Assembly: GCF_014193655.1 (NCBI RefSeq)
Contig: NZ_JACHZQ010000004.1
Span: 310,001-374,000, forward strand
Length of the DNA: 64,000 nt
Direction of reading: 5' to 3'
Source of the DNA: Rhizobium sp. BK313
GTDB taxonomy: Bacteria > Pseudomonadota > Alphaproteobacteria > Rhizobiales > Rhizobiaceae
A model generated the notes under the pieces. The model was not told where the DNA came from, did not search any database, and worked only from the letters and a program-made list of their open reading frames with translations. The translations under genes were made by a program, and so were the position numbers. Below are positions 58,575 through 64,000 of the stretch, piece after piece. How positions within the stretch are numbered: the stretch's first letter is position 1; each line of letters opens with the position of its first letter.

Positions 58575-59345
58575 ATGACGGATTTCACCCCCACGGAAAT
58601 GATGACCATAGCCGCCGCCCGCGCGCTCACCAATGACGACGTCTGCTTCGTCGGCATCGGCGCGCCGTCGGCTGCCTGCAACGTCGCGCGGTTGACGCAT
58701 GCGCCTGACATTACCCTCATCTACGAAAGCGGCACGGTCGGCACCAAGCCGGATGTGCTGCCGCTCTCGATCGGCGATGGCGAGCTTTGTGATACCGCGC
58801 TCTTCACCGTGTCGGTGCCCGAGATGTTCCGCTACTGGCTGCAGGGCGGGCGCATCACCACCGGTTTCCTCGGTGGCGCGCAGATCGACAAATTCGCCAA
58901 TCTGAACACCACCGTCGTCGGTCCTTACGATCACCCGAAAGTCCGTCTGCCGGGCGGGGGCGGGGCGCCGGAAATTGCCAGCAATTGCGGCCAGATCTTC
59001 ATCACCATGGCGCTTTCCAAACGCGGCTTTGTCGAAAAGCTGCCCTTCATCACCTCGATGGGCCACGGTGAGGGCGGCAATCATCGCGAGCGACTTGGCA
59101 TGAAGACGAAAGGCCCGACTCGGGTTATCACCGATCTCTGCATTCTCGAGCCTGATCCGGTAACCAGGGAGCTGACCGTTGTTTCGATCCACAAGGGTGT
59201 CACCCGGGAGCAGATATCGGAGAATTGCGGCTGGGCGATCAAGTTTGCCGACGAGGTGATCGAGACACCGGTGCCCACCGAAACCGAACTCTCCGTTCTG
59301 CGCGATATCAATGCGCGTACCAAGAAAGCACATGAGGCAGCCTGA
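58575..59345 (+). CDS. pcaJ: 3-oxoadipate CoA-transferase, subunit B
   Basis: Subunit of 256 residues carrying the catalytic glutamate, probably Glu51 in LIYESGTVGTKPD. Other family segments are DVCFVGIGAPSAACNVARL and the CoA-binding LPGGGGAPEIASN. Ribosome site GAGGAGG lies 5 bases before the ATG. The stop overlaps the pcaF start by one base (TGATG). Confidence 0.93.
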   Translation: MTDFTPTEMMTIAAARALTNDDVCFVGIGAPSAACNVARLTHAPDITLIYESGTVGTKPDVLPLSIGDGELCDTALFTVSVPEMFRYWLQGGRITTGFLGGAQIDKFANLNTTVVGPYDHPKVRLPGGGGAPEIASNCGQIFITMALSKRGFVEKLPFITSMGHGEGGNHRERLGMKTKGPTRVITDLCILEPDPVTRELTVVSIHKGVTREQISENCGWAIKFADEVIETPVPTETELSVLRDINARTKKAHEAA

Positions 59346-60550
59346 TGAACGAAGCCTTTATCTGTGACTACATCCGCACGCCGATCGGCCGTTTCGGCGG
59401 TTCGCTCTCCTCCGTCCGCGCCGACGATCTCGGCGCAGTGCCCCTGAAGGCGCTGATCGCGCGCAATGGTTCCATCGATTGGGAAGCAGTCGACGACGTG
59501 GTCTATGGCTGCGCCAACCAGGCAGGCGAGGATAACAGAAACGTCGCCCGTATGGCGGCATTGCTCGCCGGCTTGCCGGTTTCGGTCTCGGGCACGACGA
59601 TCAACCGCCTGTGCGGCTCCGGCATGGATGCCGTCATCACTGCGGCGCGTGCCATTCGCTCGGGCGAGGCTGAGCTGATGATCGCCGGTGGCGTCGAGAG
59701 CATGTCGCGTGCGCCCTTCGTCATTCCGAAGGCCGACAGCGCCTTTTCCCGCAACGCAGAAATCTATGACACCACCATCGGCTGGCGCTTCATTAATCCT
59801 CTGATGAAAAAGCAATATGGCGTTGATTCCATGCCGGAAACCGGCGAGAATGTCGCCGAGGATTACAAGGTCAGCCGCGAGGATCAGGACGCCTTCGCGG
59901 TCCGCTCGCAGGCCAAAGCTGCGGCCGCGCAGGAAAATGGTCGTCTCGCCAAGGAGATCACGGCTGTGACCATTCCTCAGCGCAAGGGCGATGCCATCAT
60001 CGTTGGCAAGGACGAACACCCCCGCGCAACGACGATGGAAGCGCTGGCAAAGCTCGGCACTCCCTTCAAGAAGGAGGGCGGTACAGTGACTGCCGGCAAC
60101 GCCTCCGGTGTTAATGACGGCGCCGCAGCGCTGATCATCGCTTCGGAAGCTGCGGCGAAGAAATATGGCCTAACGCCGATCGCCCGCATCCTCGGCGGGG
60201 CTGCCGCCGGGGTGCCGCCGCGTATCATGGGCATCGGCCCGATCCCGGCATCGCGCAAGCTGATGTCTCGCCTCGGCTTAAAGCAAGAGCAGTTCGATGT
60301 GATCGAGCTCAACGAAGCCTTCGCCTCGCAGGGCCTTGCCGTGCTGCGCGAGCTCGGCATCGCCGACGACGATGCCCGTGTCAATCGCAATGGCGGCGCC
60401 ATCTCGCTCGGCCATCCACTCGGCATGTCCGGCGCTCGCATCACCGGCACGGCGGCATTGGAACTGAAGGAGACCGGCGGCCGCTATTCGCTCTCGACCA
60501 TGTGCATCGGTGTCGGCCAGGGCATCGCGATCGCGCTCGAGCGGGTCTGA
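59345..60550 (+). CDS. pcaF: 3-oxoadipyl-CoA thiolase
   Basis: Thiolase of 401 residues that splits beta-ketoadipyl-CoA to succinyl-CoA and acetyl-CoA, the last step of the pathway. The nucleophile Cys90 is in INRLCGSGMDAV, with His357 (LGHPLGMSGARI) and Cys387 (TMCIGVGQG) completing the active site. The length is that of PcaF. An intrinsic terminator follows at 60575. Confidence 0.95.
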   Translation: MNEAFICDYIRTPIGRFGGSLSSVRADDLGAVPLKALIARNGSIDWEAVDDVVYGCANQAGEDNRNVARMAALLAGLPVSVSGTTINRLCGSGMDAVITAARAIRSGEAELMIAGGVESMSRAPFVIPKADSAFSRNAEIYDTTIGWRFINPLMKKQYGVDSMPETGENVAEDYKVSREDQDAFAVRSQAKAAAAQENGRLAKEITAVTIPQRKGDAIIVGKDEHPRATTMEALAKLGTPFKKEGGTVTAGNASGVNDGAAALIIASEAAAKKYGLTPIARILGGAAAGVPPRIMGIGPIPASRKLMSRLGLKQEQFDVIELNEAFASQGLAVLRELGIADDDARVNRNGGAISLGHPLGMSGARITGTAALELKETGGRYSLSTMCIGVGQGIAIALERV

Positions 60551-60574
60551 CAGCATCACAGGAATTTGACGGGC

Positions 60575-60608
60575 GACGGCCGGGATTTTTCCCGGCCGTC
60601 CCCCTTTT
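60575..60608 (+). terminator. Intrinsic terminator of pcaIJF
   Basis: A perfect 10-base-pair stem GACGGCCGGG / CCCGGCCGTC with a 6-base loop (ATTTTT), followed by CCCCTTTT. It starts 25 bases after the pcaF stop. Confidence 0.85.
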
Positions 60609-60706
60609 GTTTGCGCTGCATGCATTGCCTGATCGCGGTTTTGACTGATATTACCAATGCCAATTGCTTTAATCCCTTAGGTTTTTGACATTCAGGAGGA
60701 GCTGTC

Positions 60707-61501
60707 ATGGCAGAACTCGCGCAACTACTCGCTTCCATCCGTATTCCCGATCTCGCCGGCAAGCGGGTGTTGATAACAGGCGCATCGACCGGCATCGGTG
60801 CGGCCCTCGCCCGCGCTTTTGCCCAGCAAGGCATGAAGGTCGGAATCCACTTCAACGCCAGCCGGGAGCCGGCCGAAAAGCTGGCAGCCGAGATCACTGC
60901 CGGTGGCGGCCAAGTGCATCTGATCCAGGGTGACGTTTCCAAGGATGGCGAGACCGAACGCGTCGTCAACGAGACGGCGGAGGCTTTCGGCGGCCTCGAC
61001 GGCTTGGTGAACAATGCCGGTGGCATGCTCGGCCGCGTGCCTACCTCGGCGATGTCAGATGAACACTATGAGCGCGTGATGAACCTCAACGCCCGCTCGG
61101 TCCTTGCTGCGACCCGTGCCGCACATCCATATCTCAAGAAGCAGGGTGGCTTCATCATCAACACCACCTCGATTGCCGCCCGCAACGGCGGCGGCAATGG
61201 CGCGATCCTCTACGCGGCATCCAAGGGCTTCGTTTCGACCATCACCCATGGCCACGCCAAGGAATTCGTCGCCGACAAGATCCGTGTCAATGCCGTGGCG
61301 CCGGGCGTCATCGCCACGCCCTTCCATGAGCGCTATACCAACGAAGAGCAGATGGAACTGCAGCGCAAGACCATCCCGATGGGCTTTGTCGGCACCTCGG
61401 AGGATTGTGTCGGCGCCTATCTCTTCCTCGCTTCGCCGACCCTTTCCGGCTACATCACCGGCCAGGTCATCGAGGTCAATGGCGGCCAACTGATGCCGTG
61501 A
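60707..61501 (+). CDS. Short-chain dehydrogenase/reductase
   Basis: NAD(P)-dependent oxidoreductase of 264 residues. The cofactor-binding loop TGASTGIG is at 24-31, NNAGG at 102-106, and the catalytic Ser155, Tyr169 and Lys173 (YAASK) are in place. The PGVIATPFHERYT segment after it forms the substrate lid. Ribosome site AGGAGGAG 5 bases before the ATG. It lies alone between two terminator-like hairpins, so it is probably not part of the pca unit. Substrate unknown (sugar or acyl alcohol are both common for the family). Confidence 0.9.
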   Translation: MAELAQLLASIRIPDLAGKRVLITGASTGIGAALARAFAQQGMKVGIHFNASREPAEKLAAEITAGGGQVHLIQGDVSKDGETERVVNETAEAFGGLDGLVNNAGGMLGRVPTSAMSDEHYERVMNLNARSVLAATRAAHPYLKKQGGFIINTTSIAARNGGGNGAILYAASKGFVSTITHGHAKEFVADKIRVNAVAPGVIATPFHERYTNEEQMELQRKTIPMGFVGTSEDCVGAYLFLASPTLSGYITGQVIEVNGGQLMP

Positions 61502-61525
61502 CGGAGAGCCGGCAATCGACTTTTT

Positions 61526-61556
61526 GCGCCGGGCAATGGTAACCTTTGCCCGGCGC
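61526..61556 (+). terminator. Hairpin after the SDR gene
   Basis: An 11-base-pair stem GCGCCGGGCAA / TTGCCCGGCGC, loop of 9 bases that itself contains GGTAACC. No T-run follows on the plus strand, but GACT/AGTC outside may extend the stem. Likely a terminator or transcript-end hairpin between the SDR and ligD-like genes. Confidence 0.6.
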
Positions 61557-61601
61557 AGTCGTTTAGAACGACGTGAACATCTACGATGGAGCGTACGCGG
61601 C

Positions 61602-62486
61602 ATGGCAAAGACGCCCACTCAGGATCTTGAGACCTCCGTGCAATTGACGCATCCGGAGCGGATCTATTGGCCCGATGATGGCGTCAGCAAACAGGATCTT
61701 GTCGATTATTACGCGCTTGCCTGGCGGCGCATGGCGCCCTTCGTCATCGACCGGCCCCTAGCGCTGCTGCGCTGCCCGGATGGCATAAAGGGGCCGCGTT
61801 TCTTCCAGAAGCATGCATGGAAGGGCATCAATCCGCATATTGAAGAGATTGTCGATCCCGAGGACAAGGATGGTGAAAAACTGTTGCGGATCAGGGATTT
61901 CGACGGCCTTGTTGCGTTGGCCCAATCCGCCGCCCTCGAAATCCATCCCTGGGGCACGACGACGGCGCACTGGGAAAAGCCGGACATGATCATCATGGAC
62001 CTAGACCCCAGCGAGGATGTTGCCTGGAGTGCGGTCATTATGGCGGCGAAGGAAATAAAGGAACGGTTCCTGGCTTTGGGCCTTGCCTCCTTCGTCAAGA
62101 CGTCAGGCGGCAAGGGATTGCATGTCGTGGCCCCTCTCAAACCGAAGGCGACGTGGCCGGATGTCAAAGCTGCCGCCGAAGCGATCGCGGACGGCATGAG
62201 CGCCGACAATCCCGAAAAATATCTCTCCGTCGCCGCAAAGGCGAAACGGGTCGGCCACATCTTCATCGACTATCTGCGCAATGGCCGCGGCAACACTGCC
62301 GTCGCGCCCTATTCGACGCGCGCGAGGCCGGGGGCGGCGATTTCGATGCCACTCGCATGGGACGAATTGACCGACCGCACCGGCCCATCTTCATTCACGG
62401 TAAAAAATGCCGCACCGCGGCTGGGCGAACGATCCGCCGATCCCTGGACCGATTTCTTCGAAGCGGCTGAGCCACTGAAAAGCTAG
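61602..62486 (+). CDS. Free-standing LigD-type polymerase/primase domain
   Basis: Protein of 294 residues equal to the polymerase (archaeo-eukaryotic primase-like) domain of the end-joining ligase LigD, with no ligase or nuclease domain. Catalytic metal ligands are D133 and D135 (IIMDLDPSED) with a third probably D223 (HIFIDYLRNGRGNTAVA). H174 (SGGKGLHVV) is the family nucleotide-binding histidine. In other bacteria this domain adds nucleotides at breaks held by Ku. No Ku, ligase or nuclease gene is in the window, so its partner must be elsewhere, as rhizobia often carry several ligD copies. It overlaps the convergent methyltransferase by 4 bases. Confidence 0.88.
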   Translation: MAKTPTQDLETSVQLTHPERIYWPDDGVSKQDLVDYYALAWRRMAPFVIDRPLALLRCPDGIKGPRFFQKHAWKGINPHIEEIVDPEDKDGEKLLRIRDFDGLVALAQSAALEIHPWGTTTAHWEKPDMIIMDLDPSEDVAWSAVIMAAKEIKERFLALGLASFVKTSGGKGLHVVAPLKPKATWPDVKAAAEAIADGMSADNPEKYLSVAAKAKRVGHIFIDYLRNGRGNTAVAPYSTRARPGAAISMPLAWDELTDRTGPSSFTVKNAAPRLGERSADPWTDFFEAAEPLKS

Positions 62487-63067
62487 CCATACGCGACGAA
62501 TGGCACCAGCGCCGGGGTCTTGGCTTTGTAGTCTGCATAGGCCTGACCGAATGTCTCGCTCATCCAGCGCTCCTCGATGCGGACACGACGCAGAACGGCA
62601 TAGAGCATGAACGCGATCGCAAGCATCGCACCGATATGGCCGCGGGCAAGCGCTGAGCCGATGATGGCAAGCAGCAGGCCGGAATAGATCGGATGGCGAA
62701 CGATCGCGTATGGGCCGGTGCGGATCAGCGCGTGATCCTCCTTAACGGTGATCACGCCGCTCCAATTGCGGCCGAGGTGATAACGCGCCCAGACGGCGAA
62801 GGCGAGGCCGATGACGGTCAGCGCCGCACCAACGCCGTAATAAGTCAGATTTTGCGGCACGAGCTGGAACGAGAGGGGGCCGAGCCAGGATGGCCGCACC
62901 GCCAGCAGAAAAGCGCCGATCCAGATGGGTGCAGTGTTCGATAGCCGCGACAACGGATCCTCGCTCCGCGTCGTCTTCTTGACGCGGAACGATGCGGCAA
63001 ACCAGATCAATGCCCAGATGCCCCAGCAGACCGGCAGGAACAGGGCCAGCAATGTTGCTTCGCTCAT
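62483..63067 (-). CDS. ICMT/PEMT-like membrane methyltransferase
   Basis: Membrane protein of 194 residues with about four to five helices. The C-terminal half has the isoprenylcysteine carboxyl methyltransferase-like motif: ARYHLGRNWSG, then LIRTGPYAIVRHPIYSGLL, the SAM-binding RHP segment, and EERWMSETFGQAYADYKA. In bacteria such proteins methylate lipids or small hydrophobic compounds, and the substrate cannot be named here. Its ATG overlaps the glutathione transferase stop (ATGA), so the two are co-expressed. Confidence 0.85.
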   Translation of the reverse strand: MSEATLLALFLPVCWGIWALIWFAASFRVKKTTRSEDPLSRLSNTAPIWIGAFLLAVRPSWLGPLSFQLVPQNLTYYGVGAALTVIGLAFAVWARYHLGRNWSGVITVKEDHALIRTGPYAIVRHPIYSGLLLAIIGSALARGHIGAMLAIAFMLYAVLRRVRIEERWMSETFGQAYADYKAKTPALVPFVAYG

Positions 63068-63801
63068 GCCGCGTTCTTATCCAACTCGGGATAGTGCCGG
63101 AAGATACCATCCTTGTTGAAGGGAATGCGGCGCTCGGATTTGAGATAGCGGGCGATGTTCGGCCGTTTCTCGACGGCATCATGCAGAGCCGTCAGATGCG
63201 GGTACTGGGTGGCCAGATGCGCTGTCGCCCGAGGGAAGGCGTAACGCAGTCCTTCGAACACCTGGAACAACGACAGATCGACATAGGTCAGCCGATCGCC
63301 GAATATGTGCGCCGGCCCTTGCGGATTTTGTCGCAGGACACGCTCGAAATAGCCGAGAAATTTCGGCATGCGGTTATCGATGAACTCGGCGGCGCGGGCC
63401 TTGGCCTCTTCCTTCTGCTCCTCGTAATATTTCGAGGTGGCGATCGGGTGGTGCGTATCGTGCACTTCGGCAACGAGATCGGTAATCGTCAATTGCAGGC
63501 CGTTCACGACATGACGCAGCCCCTGATCCTCTGGCGTAAGACCAAATTTTGGACCGAGATACATCAGGATATTAGCGACATGAGAGATGACGAGATCGCC
63601 ATCTTTCAGGAAAGGCGGAGCCAGCGGAATATGCGGCTCGGATTTGCTCTTCATCATCGCTATCATGGCATGAACGCCTTGACCCTCGCTCGCCAGACCG
63701 CGGCAGACGTCGATATAGCCGGCACCGGCTTCTTCGAGCGCCAGACGCACAAACTCGCCGCGGCCCTGGATGCTGTCCCAATAGTAAAGCTCATAAGGCA
63801 T
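63064..63801 (-). CDS. Glutathione S-transferase family protein
   Basis: Protein of 245 residues with an N-terminal thioredoxin-like domain (MPYELYYWDSIQGRGEFVRL, where the Tyr or the SIQGR Ser may activate glutathione) and an all-helical C-terminal domain with the folding motif around IFGDRLTYVDLSLFQVFEGL. The N-terminal sequence recalls fungal and eukaryotic sigma-like glutathione transferases rather than classical bacterial beta-class ones. Partner gene is the ICMT-like methyltransferase. Substrate unknown. Confidence 0.86.
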   Translation of the reverse strand: MPYELYYWDSIQGRGEFVRLALEEAGAGYIDVCRGLASEGQGVHAMIAMMKSKSEPHIPLAPPFLKDGDLVISHVANILMYLGPKFGLTPEDQGLRHVVNGLQLTITDLVAEVHDTHHPIATSKYYEEQKEEAKARAAEFIDNRMPKFLGYFERVLRQNPQGPAHIFGDRLTYVDLSLFQVFEGLRYAFPRATAHLATQYPHLTALHDAVEKRPNIARYLKSERRIPFNKDGIFRHYPELDKNAA

Positions 63802-63834
63802 TCAAAAATCCTTCCGTCCCATATACCGTCACGG

Positions 63835-64000
63835 CTATTTCGGCTCGCGACCAAAATCCTTGCGCAGCTCATCCTTGGCGGCTTCGAGCGTCTGCTTCTG
63901 CCGCTTGCCGAGATGGCTGCCGGCGCGATTGATGTAGAAACTTAGCATCGACATTGCAGAACGGAAGGGACTGGACTTGCGGCGATTGCTCGCTTCTGCC
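63835..64000 (-). CDS. DUF3175 family protein, C-terminal part (start beyond the window)
   Basis: 55 codons open to the window edge and end in TAG at 63835. The residues include AEASNRRKSSPFRSAMSML, then SFYINRAGSHLGKRQKQTL and EAAKDELRKDFGREPK. This is the C-terminal segment of the small basic DUF3175 family (about 100 residues), which has no known role. Short distance (33 bases) to the glutathione transferase start suggests possible co-transcription. Confidence 0.8.
   Translation of the reverse strand, partial: AEASNRRKSSPFRSAMSMLSFYINRAGSHLGKRQKQTLEAAKDELRKDFGREPK

Overview
This window comes from a GC-rich alphaproteobacterial genome, almost certainly Rhizobiaceae (Rhizobium/Agrobacterium group). 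The grounds are the pcaDCHGB order with a divergent pcaQ, a pobA/pobR pair, a pcaR-pcaIJF unit, a CyaC-type redox adenylate cyclase of the kind known from Sinorhizobium meliloti, a degenerate rhizobial palindromic repeat and many solute importers. No rRNA, tRNA, CRISPR array, insertion sequence or prophage was seen. Most genes sit in operons with 1- to 20-base overlaps of the ATGA, GTGA or TGATG kind.

Layout. 1-449: end of a glycosyltransferase gene. 551-6543 (minus): peptide/opine-type importer, ordered ATPase, binding protein, two permeases. 6705-15791: signalling and surface-sugar region with an atypical class III cyclase, a DUF3095 cyclase-like protein, two methyltransferases, the membrane cyclase CyaC, a glycosyltransferase with a polysaccharide deacetylase, and a metallo-beta-lactamase-fold hydrolase. 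16064-20189: periplasmic molybdenum hydroxylase with its tri-haem cytochrome c and 2Fe-2S subunits. 20378-24134: AfuA/PhnS-type importer preceded by a good PHO box. 24151-25865: aspartoacylase-like enzyme coupled to a binding protein without a signal peptide. 26318-33753: sugar importer with a GHL6-type glycoside hydrolase, a LacI regulator and an ATPase. 33757-41287 (minus): MarR regulator, Dpp-type importer and an M14 carboxypeptidase. 41438-49829 (minus): branched-chain-amino-acid-type importer followed by a fused 5-oxoprolinase. 49981-60550: complete p-hydroxybenzoate/protocatechuate to beta-ketoadipate pathway with three regulators. 60707-64000: an SDR oxidoreductase, a free-standing LigD-type polymerase domain, an ICMT-like methyltransferase, a glutathione transferase and a truncated DUF3175 gene.

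How it works together. PobA makes protocatechuate from 4-hydroxybenzoate, PcaHG opens the ring, PcaB, PcaC and PcaD take the product to beta-ketoadipate, and PcaIJ and PcaF finish to succinyl-CoA and acetyl-CoA. Candidate operators for PcaQ and PcaR are visible as inverted repeats. The rest is mainly uptake coupled to a first catabolic step: peptide with carboxypeptidase, glycoside with hydrolase, amide or pyroglutamate with oxoprolinase. The most unusual region is 6.7-15.8 kb, where three cyclase-like proteins lie close together. One has lost the purine-specifying residues, one is redox-linked, and a metal-dependent hydrolase fold is nearby. This may be an uncharacterised nucleotide-signalling locus, although gene proximity is the only link between them.
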